A stretch of DNA of 64,000 nt from Deferribacteraceae bacterium V6Fe1. GTDB taxonomy: Bacteria; Chrysiogenota; Deferribacteres; Deferribacterales; Deferrivibrionaceae. The stretch is taken from assembly GCA_022813675.1 (NCBI GenBank), contig CP063375.1:124001-188000 (forward strand). Reading direction: 5' to 3'. Below, one piece after another: positions 27,361 to 35,866 of this stretch. Position 1 is the first letter of the stretch, and each line of letters opens with the position of its first letter. A program made the position numbers and the translations under genes. The notes beneath the pieces were generated by a model that saw only the letters and a program-made list of their open reading frames with translations, did not search any database and had not been told where the DNA came from.

Positions 27361-28150
27361 AAAAACTTATAAACTCATCTAATTTTAACTCTTCGGCTCT
27401 CACATTATCATTACCAAAGAAGTCTTTTATCTTATCTTCAATATTTTCAATATGCTTAAGATTATTTTTAAGAGTCTTTCTCTTAAGGACAAAACAGCTC
27501 TTTATAAATTTAAGAAAATCTTTTTCAACACTATCTTCCTTAAAATGCCTTTCTTTTGGCAAAAACTTTAAAATAGTTGATTCTACCTTTGTAGTAGGCC
27601 AAAAGTTTTTTCCTGACAAATGTTTCACCTTAGATATATCAAAATAGTATTGGCAAAAAACCGAAAGTGAAGAATATGTCTTATTTTTTGGCAATGAAAC
27701 AATCCTGTCCGCCACCTCTTTTTGAAACATAAAAACCATACAATCAATGTTATTATGAAAATTAACCGTGTGCTCCACTATTTTGGTGGACACATTATAA
27801 GGCAAGTTGCCCACAAACTTTATTTTTTTATCGGTCTCAAAATCTGTCCGATTTGTTAACATAAAGTCTTTATTAACGATATTAAAGTTGCCATAAATGT
27901 GCAGATATCTCCTTAAGAAATGTGCAAGGTCTCTATCAATCTCCACACACAAGACATTTGCATTTCGTTCGAGAAGCTCATAAGTAAGCACACCGCACCC
28001 AGGCCCTATTTCGACGACGTAATCGTCCGATTTTATCTCAGCTTCTTCACAAATAACAGACAATATATGTTTATTTACGAGAAAGTGCTGTCCAAACGAC
28101 TTTTTCGTATGGCCAAATTCGGACTTAAATATTTGTATTAGATTTAACAT
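27341..28150 (-). CDS. rsmA: 16S rRNA (adenine1518/1519-N6) dimethyltransferase
   Basis: 269 aa. Dimethylates two adenosines in helix 45 of 16S rRNA. Motifs: HTKKSFGQHFLVN at the N-terminus, VVEIGPGCGVLTYELLERN for SAM binding, and FVGNLPYNVSTKIVE, the NLPY catalytic motif. The C-terminal helical domain follows. It overlaps pdxA at the start (26 bases) and the exonuclease gene at the end. The pairing pdxA-rsmA is common in bacteria. Confidence 0.95.
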   Translation of the reverse strand: MLNLIQIFKSEFGHTKKSFGQHFLVNKHILSVICEEAEIKSDDYVVEIGPGCGVLTYELLERNANVLCVEIDRDLAHFLRRYLHIYGNFNIVNKDFMLTNRTDFETDKKIKFVGNLPYNVSTKIVEHTVNFHNNIDCMVFMFQKEVADRIVSLPKNKTYSSLSVFCQYYFDISKVKHLSGKNFWPTTKVESTILKFLPKERHFKEDSVEKDFLKFIKSCFVLKRKTLKNNLKHIENIEDKIKDFFGNDNVRAEELKLDEFISFYEYLRS

Positions 28151-29096
28151 TGTTCACCATCATATCCGCTACTTCAATAGCTCTTTTAAGACTACTCTCA
28201 CTTGCAACCCCTTTTCCGGCTATATCATATGCCGTCCCGTGATCAACACTCGTCCTGATAAAAGGTAAATTAAGAGTAACATTTACGGCACTTCCAAAGC
28301 TCTCCATCTTGACAGGTATAAGCCCTTGATCGTGATACATCACAACCGCAATATCAAACTCCCCTTTCAACATCCTTGCAAAAAGTGTATCGGATGGGAT
28401 AGGCCCATGCACATTCACCCCTTTTTCAACACACTTATTAACTGCAGGCGAGATAATCTGCAACTCTTCCAAAGCAATTGCCCCGTTATCCCCTGCATGG
28501 GGATTTAAGCCTGCCACGGCGATTTTAGGATTTGGACTACCAAAAAATTTACCCGCATTGTGACTGTTTGTTATAGCTTTGATTATTTTATCTTCTGTAA
28601 TACTTTCAGCTACTTTCCCAATAGGGATATGAGTTGTCACAAGGACTACCTTTATCTTATCCCCCACAAGCATCATTGAAAAGTTATCACTTTTGCTTAA
28701 AAAGCCAAGATATTCCGTATGCCCCGGATATTTTAACCCTGCAAGATTAATTGCCTTTTTATTTATGGGGCAGGTTACCATAGCATCCGCTTCCCCTGCT
28801 TTTATCAGATTAAAAGCTTTTGCAATATATTTTATTGATAATCTTCCGTTTTCAGGTGTCAAAACTCCCGGGGAATAGGATATTTTATCTTTCCCTGTAA
28901 CATCTATAAAATTGCACTCAGGAAGCAAGTCAATAGAAAATACGCTTTTAAAGGTCTCTTTCAGAATAGTTTTGCTGCCTACAAAAGTCAGGTCATATTT
29001 ACTGCAAAATTGTTTATCAAGAATCAATTTGCAAATAATCTCAGGGCCAATGCCGGCAGGGTCGCCCATAGTAACGACAATTTTATTTAAACCCAT
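28125..29096 (-). CDS. pdxA: 4-hydroxythreonine-4-phosphate dehydrogenase
   Basis: 323 aa. PdxA oxidises 4-phosphohydroxythreonine in pyridoxal-phosphate biosynthesis, with NAD and a divalent metal. Motifs: TMGDPAGIGPEIICK at the N-terminus, CPINKKAINLAG, YPGHTEYLGFLS, GLNPHAGDNGAIALEE with a metal-ligand His, and YHDQGLIPVKM. Length is normal. It is followed by rsmA with overlapping frames. A gap of 51 bp separates it from the LysM gene. Confidence 0.95.
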   Translation of the reverse strand: MGLNKIVVTMGDPAGIGPEIICKLILDKQFCSKYDLTFVGSKTILKETFKSVFSIDLLPECNFIDVTGKDKISYSPGVLTPENGRLSIKYIAKAFNLIKAGEADAMVTCPINKKAINLAGLKYPGHTEYLGFLSKSDNFSMMLVGDKIKVVLVTTHIPIGKVAESITEDKIIKAITNSHNAGKFFGSPNPKIAVAGLNPHAGDNGAIALEELQIISPAVNKCVEKGVNVHGPIPSDTLFARMLKGEFDIAVVMYHDQGLIPVKMESFGSAVNVTLNLPFIRTSVDHGTAYDIAGKGVASESSLKRAIEVADMMVNNVKSNTNI

Positions 29097-29147
29097 AATG
29101 TTACATTATTTCCTATTGTGTATATAGCAACAAGTAAAATATTTATA

Positions 29148-30140
29148 CTAATAAACAGCTACTTTTACAAGCTTGACTTCATCACCCCTTGTTATCTCAA
29201 GAGTGCTGCTTAAAATCGCCGCAGTAGCATAATCTTCATTTACATAAAGCACTTGAGCTTCACCCACTTTCACCTCTCTGTAAAATCCGCCGTCACTCTT
29301 GATACGGACGACTTCTACAATATCACCCTGCTTTATGCCTTCTTTAAAACCCTTATCAAAAACTATCCTATACCCGTCACCGGAAATTGTCATAGATTGA
29401 GAAAGGTATACCACTTTACCTTTTCTGTTTGACCTTACTTCAACAAATTGGTCAGACACTTTCATCATATCTTCATCTTTTTTAGCCTTTACATAAAGTC
29501 CTTTGCTGATGGAGTCAAAAGCCTTTTTTACTCTCACAACTGCATTGTCTTTTTCTACCTTTTCTACAATACCATAGCCATCTATTTTCAATAGCTCGCC
29601 GTTTTCAAAGCTTTCCAAATGTCTTAGAAAAGTAATTTCCTGACCTTCAGCAAACTTTTCTTTGGCAATACTCACTCTTAAAATATCCCCATCTGACACA
29701 AAATATTTACCCTCTTGAGTAGCTATTACCTTTTCGGATGGCAGTTTTTTTAACACTAACTCATAATCACTTAATTTTACAACCTTACTTGCACCTACAT
29801 TGGCAATATTAGCACTTTCTTTATTCGCTACAGTGCCGGCAGCTGCTTCAACCCCTTTTTTAGTTGAATCGCCAATTTTAAAGGTAGCTTCATCTGTCAA
29901 CTTCAGCACTTCACCATCATTTACAATAACAGGTATATTCAGCTTCTCTTTTGGATAAATGAGGTCAGGATTGTTGATATGGACATTATACTTCCATATT
30001 AACGGCCATTTAAAGTTATCCTTATAGTATTTTTCAGAAATATCCCAAAGGGTATCACCCTTTTTTACTACATGCACATCTTGTGCAAAACCGTTCAAAG
30101 CAAATAAAGCCAAACTTAAAGATAATAATATTTTTTTCAT
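29148..30140 (-). CDS. secreted LysM-domain protein
   Basis: 330 aa with a signal peptide (MKKILLSLSLALFALNGFAQ). A LysM domain at about residues 22-72 (VVKKGDTLWDISEKYYKDNFKWPLI, PKEKLNIPV) binds peptidoglycan. The rest (about 120-330) has no catalytic motif and resembles the C-terminal part of many LysM periplasmic proteins of unknown role. It starts 3 bases after the CpoB-like gene. A link to envelope maintenance is likely; no more can be said. Confidence 0.88.
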   Translation of the reverse strand: MKKILLSLSLALFALNGFAQDVHVVKKGDTLWDISEKYYKDNFKWPLIWKYNVHINNPDLIYPKEKLNIPVIVNDGEVLKLTDEATFKIGDSTKKGVEAAAGTVANKESANIANVGASKVVKLSDYELVLKKLPSEKVIATQEGKYFVSDGDILRVSIAKEKFAEGQEITFLRHLESFENGELLKIDGYGIVEKVEKDNAVVRVKKAFDSISKGLYVKAKKDEDMMKVSDQFVEVRSNRKGKVVYLSQSMTISGDGYRIVFDKGFKEGIKQGDIVEVVRIKSDGGFYREVKVGEAQVLYVNEDYATAAILSSTLEITRGDEVKLVKVAVY

Positions 30141-30143
30141 AAT

Positions 30144-30905
30144 CTACTCCAACCCTTGCAATCTGCTCTTGGCAGTCTTAGCTGCGTCACTATCCGGATA
30201 CAATGAAATCAGTTTATTGAGTGTATCCTTTGCCCCTTGAATATCCCCCATCTCTTTTTTTGCCAAAGCAATTTTGAGATAAGCATCAGGCACTTTGTTT
30301 GCATCGGGGTATTTTTGTATTAAATTAGTTAATGTATCTATACACTCTTGATATTCGTTATTTGAATAGTGTATCTCTGCAATCCAATACATTGCATTAT
30401 CAGATAAATCATCATTTGGATACAGAGCCAAAAATTCTTCAAACTTCTTTTTGCTTTCAAATAGTTTTCCCGAATTAAAAAGCTCATAAGCATATGAGTA
30501 AAGACTTGATTTATCGGAAAAGTTATCCTCGATAACAATTATCTGATTTTCATTATTGCCGGCCTGCGATTTCGTTTGGTTTAAATTATTAACGTTTGCA
30601 TTTTGCATATTGCCAGATTTTGAAACGCTATCCACCTTAGTCTTCATGATTGTCACTTCATTTGTAACGTATGACATATCATTTCTAACCTGTGCTATTG
30701 CCTTTGAGTTGCCGTTTATCTTTTCTTCGTTAATACTGATTTTCCTGTCAAGCTCATCAACATTTACTTTCATATCGGCTATCGATTTTTGTAGATTGAT
30801 GATTTCTTCATTAAGATTACTTATACTCTGCTTTATCGCCTGATTATCCTGAGCACAGGCAATAAAAAGAAAAGGTAAAACAAATGTTACTATCCCCTTT
30901 TTCAT
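30144..30905 (-). CDS. CpoB/YbgF-like periplasmic coiled-coil TPR protein
   Basis: 253 aa. An N-terminal signal segment ends in FIACAQD, which may be a lipoprotein signal, although the lipobox is not canonical. Then comes a long coiled coil (about 25-90) and C-terminal TPR motifs: YSYAYELFNSGKLFESKKKFEEFLAL and YWIAEIHYSNNEYQECIDTL. This is the architecture of YbgF/CpoB of the Tol-Pal system. No tol or pal genes are nearby, so the assignment rests on sequence. It lies 8 bp after cheV. Confidence 0.87.
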   Translation of the reverse strand: MKKGIVTFVLPFLFIACAQDNQAIKQSISNLNEEIINLQKSIADMKVNVDELDRKISINEEKINGNSKAIAQVRNDMSYVTNEVTIMKTKVDSVSKSGNMQNANVNNLNQTKSQAGNNENQIIVIEDNFSDKSSLYSYAYELFNSGKLFESKKKFEEFLALYPNDDLSDNAMYWIAEIHYSNNEYQECIDTLTNLIQKYPDANKVPDAYLKIALAKKEMGDIQGAKDTLNKLISLYPDSDAAKTAKSRLQGLE

Positions 30906-30913
30906 AACAGCTC

Positions 30914-31801
30914 CTATATTACATATTTATCTATCGTATTTATAACAATTCCCAAATCAGGCTTACCGATAAACTCATTGGCACCAATCCCCAAAACTTT
31001 CAGCTCATTTTCCTCACTTGCAAGGGAAGAAAATACTACTATCGGCAGATGTTTTAGTGCATCTGACTCCCTAACCTTTCTTATTAAGAATGTCCCGTCA
31101 GCCACAGGCATCTCCAAATCGGTCACGATAATATCCGGCACCTCTTTAGTCAAAGCATTCAGCAATAATTTTCCATTCTCAAATGCATTAACGGTGTAGC
31201 CTGCTTTTTCGAGGTTATTTTTCAAAAGCTTACGAATAACATCAGAATCTTCAGCCAAAAATATCTTTTTGCCACGCCTTAAATGCTGCTTTGTATAGTC
31301 TATTTCAACATTATGCATTGAAGTTAAAGGATTAATCTCAGCAACAATTTTTTCAAAGTCTAAAAGCTGCACAAGCCTGTCATTAATATTTACCACGCCC
31401 AATACGGACTCAGCCAAATTTATGTCACTAATTGAAGCATAATCATTGATATCCGCCCAGGTAATCCTGTGAATCCTCGTAATATCGTCCACCACAAACC
31501 CATTATATTGATGGTTAAAATAAGTAATTATTACTTTTGACTTTTTTGGATCGTAATCATGCTTTATATTAAGCCAATAAGACAGATTTATTATAGGTAT
31601 TAACTTTTGCCTGACATTTGCCGTCCCTATTACAGCGGGGTGTGAATCAGGGACTTTGACGATTTCAGGGAAAAGGATAATCTCCCTGACTTTTGCTACA
31701 TTTATGCCGAAATAATGCTCTTTTTCGCCCCTAATAATAAACTCAACAACTTCAAACTCATTTGTGCCTACTTCAAGCAAAATTTCATGATCAATTCCCA
31801 T
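30914..31801 (-). CDS. cheV: chemotaxis protein CheV
   Basis: 295 aa, a CheW domain (about 15-165, with FGINVAKVREII and IPIINLSYWLN) fused to a response-regulator domain (about 172-293, with VTDLEMPVADGTFLI carrying the phospho-Asp). CheV couples chemoreceptors to CheA and can tune adaptation by phosphorylation. It is alone; no other chemotaxis gene is in the window. It leads into the CpoB-like and LysM genes. Confidence 0.93.
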   Translation of the reverse strand: MGIDHEILLEVGTNEFEVVEFIIRGEKEHYFGINVAKVREIILFPEIVKVPDSHPAVIGTANVRQKLIPIINLSYWLNIKHDYDPKKSKVIITYFNHQYNGFVVDDITRIHRITWADINDYASISDINLAESVLGVVNINDRLVQLLDFEKIVAEINPLTSMHNVEIDYTKQHLRRGKKIFLAEDSDVIRKLLKNNLEKAGYTVNAFENGKLLLNALTKEVPDIIVTDLEMPVADGTFLIRKVRESDALKHLPIVVFSSLASEENELKVLGIGANEFIGKPDLGIVINTIDKYVI

Positions 31802-31894
31802 AATCTTCTCCTAACAGAAAATATCATACAAACCGATGGCATTCAAGGGAAATATAATTATTTTTTTAGAAAAGTGTAAAGAAAAAATTCATAA

Positions 31895-31918
31895 CAAAAA
31901 AGGCGGCTAAGCCGCCTT
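31895..31918 (-). terminator. rho-independent terminator after the periplasmic rhodanese
   Basis: On the minus strand, a perfect stem AAGGCGGC / GCCGCCTT (31918-31900) with a 3-nt loop, followed by TTTTTTG. It lies 8 bp after the stop of the rhodanese gene and separates it from cheV. Confidence 0.9.
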
Positions 31919-31925
31919 AAAATTA

Positions 31926-32417
31926 TTATTCAGCACACCCCGTAAGTTCATATGGAACCATTTTAAATGTTCCAAGCGGATTAGTTACAGGAAAACCTGC
32001 CTCAATCCATCCTTTTATACCACCTTTAAGATTTACAACATTCTGATAACCCAACCTTTTTAATGTTTCTGCGGCCAATACCCCTCTACCGCCAACTTTA
32101 CAATAAGTAACAATGAGCTTATCAGTCGGGATATTCATCTTTGGTAGCATAAATTCGATCAAACCTCTGCTAATATTGTAATACTCTTTAGCCTCAATTT
32201 TTGCTGCAGGCACCTCTTCCTTTGTCCTAACATCGATAAGCACAAAATTTACCTTGCCTTTAATTAAGTCCATAAGCTCCTGAGGGGTTATCTCCTTAAC
32301 CATTTGCTTTGCAGCACTTACCATCGCTTTGCTGTTGTCAGCAACAGGGTTTGCCTCAGCAAATACGCTAAAGCTAAAAGCCATCAAACAAAATAATGCT
32401 AATAAAAATCTTCTCAT
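31926..32417 (-). CDS. periplasmic rhodanese-like protein
   Basis: 163 aa with a signal peptide (MRRFLLALFCLMAFSFSVFAEA). One rhodanese domain: VLIDVRTKEEVPAAKIEAKEY and active-site Cys106 in VTYCKVGGRG, with LKRLGYQNVVNLKGGIKGW. Such exported rhodaneses can carry polysulfide sulfur to periplasmic sulfur reductases. The start is the ATG after CAGGAGGTGG, which drops 18 upstream residues of a longer frame. An own terminator follows. A sulfur-respiration link is only suggestive. Confidence 0.92.
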   Translation of the reverse strand: MRRFLLALFCLMAFSFSVFAEANPVADNSKAMVSAAKQMVKEITPQELMDLIKGKVNFVLIDVRTKEEVPAAKIEAKEYYNISRGLIEFMLPKMNIPTDKLIVTYCKVGGRGVLAAETLKRLGYQNVVNLKGGIKGWIEAGFPVTNPLGTFKMVPYELTGCAE

Positions 32418-32527
32418 ATTCCACCTCCTGAAATATAATAAAATATACCACATAAAAAAAAATCTTGTCAACCTATCTGTTCATTTATTTACAAATTGTT
32501 AAAAATTATAAACATAATCTTTTAATT

Positions 32528-32555
32528 TAAAAAGCATTCATCCTTATTGATGAAT
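32528..32555 (-). terminator. terminator after wrbA
   Basis: On the minus strand, stem ATTCATC / GATGAAT (32555-32536) with a 6-nt loop, then GCTTTTT. It is 8 bp beyond the wrbA stop at 32563. The stem is short but the T-run is clear. Confidence 0.6.
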
Positions 32556-32562
32556 AATTGTC

Positions 32563-33177
32563 TTAACATTTTAGTCTTTTTGCTATTTCTGCAACATGAC
32601 GCCCCTGAAATTCTGCGATGGCAAGCTCATTATCACTTGGCATCCTGCTCCCATCATGATCAGCTATTGTGGTAGCTCCGTAAGGTGTGCCGCCGGTAAT
32701 CTCTTTCATATTAAGTAGTCTTTGCTCCGAATAAGGCACACCGACTACTATCATTCCATGATGTAGTAGCACTGTGTGAAAGCTTGTCAACGTCGTTTCC
32801 TGACCGCCGTGCTGAGATGCGGTAGAGCTAAATACTGAACCTACCTTGCCAATAAGGGCACCTTTTGCCCATAGACTGCCCGTCTGATCTATAAAATTTT
32901 TCATCTGAGAAGCCATGTTTCCAAATCTTGTAGGTGTCCCAAATATAACGGCATCAGCCCCTGCCAAGTCTTCCACACTTGCCACCGGCACATGGGAAAA
33001 GCTTTTCTTAGCCTCAAATGCACCTGCATTTTTTAACTGCTCTTCAGTCATAAGCTCAGGCACCTGTAACAGTTTAACGCTTACACCATCAACTGATTCA
33101 GCCCCCTTTTTAACTGCTTCGGCTAATTTATAAACATGCCCGTATAAACTATAAAAAACAACATACACTTTTACCAT
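32563..33177 (-). CDS. wrbA: NAD(P)H:quinone oxidoreductase, WrbA family
   Basis: 204 aa flavodoxin-fold protein. The N-terminus [20 protein letters not shown] is the FMN phosphate-binding loop. [22 protein letters not shown] and [15 protein letters not shown] are WrbA signatures. The enzyme reduces quinones by two electrons with NAD(P)H and protects from oxidative stress. It is monocistronic, with its own terminator, and divergent from the hotdog gene. Confidence 0.94.
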   Translation of the reverse strand: MVKVYVVFYSLYGHVYKLAEAVKKGAESVDGVSVKLLQVPELMTEEQLKNAGAFEAKKSFSHVPVASVEDLAGADAVIFGTPTRFGNMASQMKNFIDQTGSLWAKGALIGKVGSVFSSTASQHGGQETTLTSFHTVLLHHGMIVVGVPYSEQRLLNMKEITGGTPYGATTIADHDGSRMPSDNELAIAEFQGRHVAEIAKRLKC

Positions 33178-33307
33178 AACTTCCTCCTATCAATTCATAC
33201 TGTTTTAATAAGATATGGCTAATATTTTAAAAAGCAAGGGTAATAATTTATATTTACTCCACTGCAAACTGCTTAATTTTAGCCGACTTATGTATAATTA
33301 AAATTAT

Positions 33308-33336
33308 TTGACAACTCTTTTTAAAATAGTAATAAT
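33308..33336 (+). promoter_or_regulatory. promoter of the hotdog-fold gene
   Basis: A perfect -35 TTGACA (33308-33313), a 17-bp spacer and AATAAT (33331-33336). Predicted start near 33343, giving an 18-nt leader with GAGG before the GTG start. Confidence 0.65.
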
Positions 33337-33360
33337 CTTAAAAATTTTAGAGAGGATGAT

Positions 33361-33810
33361 GTGTATTTTTCACCGAAGGTAATGAGATTTTTGCTGAATA
33401 TCTATCCGCCATATGTTGGTGCTGGGGTAAAAATTGAATATATCAGAGATGATTGGAAAGAATTAAAAGTATCGATGGTGTTGCGTTGGTATAATAGAAA
33501 TGCCGTTGGCACGCATTTCGGCGGCAGTCTTTACTCAATGACCGACCCGCATATTATGCTGCTGCTTATGAATTCCCTTGGCAGAGATTATATCGTGTGG
33601 GACAAATCAGCCGAAATCGACTTTATAAAGGCAACAAAGGCAAAGGTTTACTGCACTGTTTCAATAACCGATGAAATTATAAATGAGATAAAAGAAAAGA
33701 CTGCTGACGGAGATAAATTTTACCCGGAGTTTACTCTAAATATTGTCGACGGTAAAGATAATCTGATAGCAAGGGTGAAAAAGATACTTTATGTGAGAAG
33801 AAAGTTCTAA
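33361..33810 (+). CDS. DUF4442 / hotdog-fold thioesterase-like protein
   Basis: 149 aa. The central NAVGTHFGGSLYSMTDPHIMLLL segment with the surrounding strands resembles DUF4442 hotdog proteins, related to PaaI/YiiD thioesterases. No substrate can be assigned. It begins with GTG after AGAGG; no in-frame ATG lies at a better place. Its stop codon is inside the first unit of a heptamer repeat array that continues downstream, so the repeat touches the C-terminus of the protein. Confidence 0.85.
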   Translation: MYFSPKVMRFLLNIYPPYVGAGVKIEYIRDDWKELKVSMVLRWYNRNAVGTHFGGSLYSMTDPHIMLLLMNSLGRDYIVWDKSAEIDFIKATKAKVYCTVSITDEIINEIKEKTADGDKFYPEFTLNIVDGKDNLIARVKKILYVRRKF

Positions 33811-33863
33811 GTTCTAAGTTCTAAGTTCTACGTTCTACGTTCTACGTTCTACGTTCTACGTTC
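33803..33863. repeat. tandem heptamer array (A/C)GTTCTA, about 8.7 copies
   Basis: Four units of AGTTCTA (33803-33830) are followed by four of CGTTCTA (33831-33858) and a partial CGTTC. The single-base change splits the array into two blocks, as if each had expanded separately. The first unit contains the TAA stop of the hotdog gene. Confidence 0.97.
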
Positions 33864-34007
33864 GGGGTTAGATATTTTGTTTTAGATGTCAATATTTTTT
33901 GGGAAAAATATACAATCTTTTATTTTTAAAAAAAGCCTTATAAGACTTTGAGTGAAACTTGCAAACGGACTTTTCCATCGCGACTTGCAAGCATTGTCTA
34001 AATAATA

Positions 34008-34037
34008 AAAAAAGGCCGGGAAACCCCGGCCTTTTTT
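34008..34037. terminator. bidirectional rho-independent terminator
   Basis: A perfect 13-bp stem: AAAAAAGGCCGGG (34008-34020) and CCCGGCCTTTTTT (34025-34037), loop AAAC. Followed by T on either strand, it can end both the porin transcript (minus) and any plus-strand read-through from the hotdog gene. Confidence 0.95.
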
Positions 34038-34054
34038 AGTATGTAAAAATTATA

Positions 34055-35767
34055 TTAGAATCTGTAAGTCATCTTAAGGTAAAATTGGTCAACCTTATCA
34101 ACTACAGGCATCAAAGTATTGAAAGCTGTAGCATCTTTAATCTTAACAGGCTCACCCATATAGTTACCGCTGTTAGTGTACTCGTAATCATAGTGGATGT
34201 AACCAAGTGTAGCAAAGAAGTTGTTACCAACGATCGGCTGATGATAGTATACCTCATACACATCACCGCGTGTAGCAAGCTTCTGTGCATCATAAGTAAG
34301 GATAAATGGCTGCCAGTATTTGGTACCATGGTTGTATTCTACACCAAGTTTACCGCCTAAGAATGGCAATTCTGGAGTCATAACACCAAGCCAGATAGAG
34401 TGACCTGTACCATCCATCATTTTATCCATGCCCATAAATTGATACATTGGGTTAGCTGACTGGTTGGTTGGGTCAGTTTTACTCATAGAATAAGCAGCAA
34501 ACCAGCTGAAGTCAAATGTATAACCTTGAGCTATAATTGAGTGAAGGTCTATATTACCAACCTCTGACATTGGCTCTACACGAGAAACAAATCCACCATA
34601 GTTAGGATTGATAGTATAATTATCATAAATTCCATCTAAATTTGTATCTGAACCTGATACATAGAATGGAAATACAGCAGTACCGATAAAGCCGTCAGTC
34701 AAACCGTAGCCGTGAGCCCAGTTGTAAATCACTTTGTAATCTTCGTTATCAAAAAGTTTAACGATAGCACCAAAGAAGTGAACATCATTTACATCTGCCT
34801 GAGCATTCATAGAGTTAAGTGTGCCGTAGCCACCTTCATAACCCTGACCGTAGCAAAACTTAACATTAAGCCCTGGTATACCGGTCAAGTCAGCAAGATC
34901 AAATCCTAATGAACCACCATCAAAGTTCATTTGAATGATTGTGCCGGCAGGTGAGCCACCAAGTACTGCATTTTCATGGTTTTCCATACCATAACCGTAA
35001 GCGGCAGGACGACGACCAAAAGAGAAATGCCAGTGAACATCCCCGATACTGTTTCTATATACGAAATAAGCTCTTTCTACTCTCAAAGAATCATCTGTAG
35101 GTACCTGAGCAGAGTTTGCATCAAGAGCCATACTCCCCATAGTGCCGTTAAAGAAATGGAAAGGTGTAGAGTCACCAAAAGTCTTAAACATTACCAAACG
35201 ACCGCTGAAAGAAAGGTTTTCGTTTACTTTTGAAGAAAGCCTTAAACGAAGTCTGTTAGTAAGCATAAAGTCGTTGTTTGTGTCGTATTTTTTAGGAGTA
35301 ACCATGCCAAAAAGCTTGCCAATCTTTTCAGCATCTGTTCCACTAAGAGTAGTACTCTCTACAGCATCAGGCACACCATTTGAATTAGAGTCAGTAGTCA
35401 AACCCACAAGTCCAAACATTGTAGGCAACTGAGAAGCTTCTGCAGGATATTTCGAAGCAAATGCACCATAATCAGAAACTGAAAAACCACTTCCATCCAT
35501 CCACAAAGACATAAAATCACTTGCCCAGTCAGGCAATGCCCTTACATTCTTATACTGAGTGCTGTCAAGTCTTGACATAAACTCAGCACTGATAGAAAGC
35601 TTGTCTGTAGCTGTGTGTCTTGTGTTTTTAGACACAAATTTGTTCATAGTGTCTACCTGAGTCTGAAGGTCAGCAATCTGTTTCCTGAGCTGATCAAGTT
35701 CAGAATCGGCAAAAGCGAAAGTTGATGCTAATAAAACCCCTAAAACGATAGATAAAAGTTTTTTCAT
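34055..35767 (-). CDS. outer-membrane porin-like protein, DUF3373-like
   Basis: 570 aa. A signal peptide (MKKLLSIVLGVLLASTFAFA) is followed by a short coiled coil (about 21-50: ELDQLRKQIADLQTQVDTM) and a long region of alternating aromatic and polar strands. The C-terminus ends LKMTYRF, a typical terminal Phe of beta-barrels. The coiled coil plus barrel is the DUF3373-like type, common in anaerobic metal- or sulfur-respiring bacteria; its channel function is not known. The ATG at 35767 follows GGAGG. Its promoter appears to overlap the preceding terminator. Confidence 0.88.
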   Translation of the reverse strand: MKKLLSIVLGVLLASTFAFADSELDQLRKQIADLQTQVDTMNKFVSKNTRHTATDKLSISAEFMSRLDSTQYKNVRALPDWASDFMSLWMDGSGFSVSDYGAFASKYPAEASQLPTMFGLVGLTTDSNSNGVPDAVESTTLSGTDAEKIGKLFGMVTPKKYDTNNDFMLTNRLRLRLSSKVNENLSFSGRLVMFKTFGDSTPFHFFNGTMGSMALDANSAQVPTDDSLRVERAYFVYRNSIGDVHWHFSFGRRPAAYGYGMENHENAVLGGSPAGTIIQMNFDGGSLGFDLADLTGIPGLNVKFCYGQGYEGGYGTLNSMNAQADVNDVHFFGAIVKLFDNEDYKVIYNWAHGYGLTDGFIGTAVFPFYVSGSDTNLDGIYDNYTINPNYGGFVSRVEPMSEVGNIDLHSIIAQGYTFDFSWFAAYSMSKTDPTNQSANPMYQFMGMDKMMDGTGHSIWLGVMTPELPFLGGKLGVEYNHGTKYWQPFILTYDAQKLATRGDVYEVYYHQPIVGNNFFATLGYIHYDYEYTNSGNYMGEPVKIKDATAFNTLMPVVDKVDQFYLKMTYRF

Positions 35768-35808
35768 CGAAAAACCTCCAAATAAATTTTTTCCCACTTT
35801 TAGAGTAG

Positions 35809-35837
35809 GCTATAGTTTCTAAAACAAAGGGGGACAA
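35809..35837 (-). promoter_or_regulatory. promoter of the porin gene, -35 within a hairpin
   Basis: On the minus strand, TTGTCC (35837-35832), a 17-bp spacer and TATAGC (35814-35809). The -35 box lies in the loop and 3' arm of the terminator hairpin of the upstream cytochrome gene. Confidence 0.45.
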
Positions 35838-35845
35838 TCCCCCTT
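35820..35845 (-). terminator. rho-independent terminator after the CX3CH cytochrome
   Basis: On the minus strand, a stem of AAGGGGG / CCCCCTT (35845-35827) with a 5-nt loop, then TTTGTTTT. It is about 21 bp beyond the cytochrome stop codon at 35867. Confidence 0.88.
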
Positions 35846-35866
35846 AATTAACCGATATTTCTAATT

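Noticed and set aside
33803-33863. CRISPR array
   Set aside because: The repeats are 7-bp head-to-tail units without spacers, and there are no cas genes nearby.
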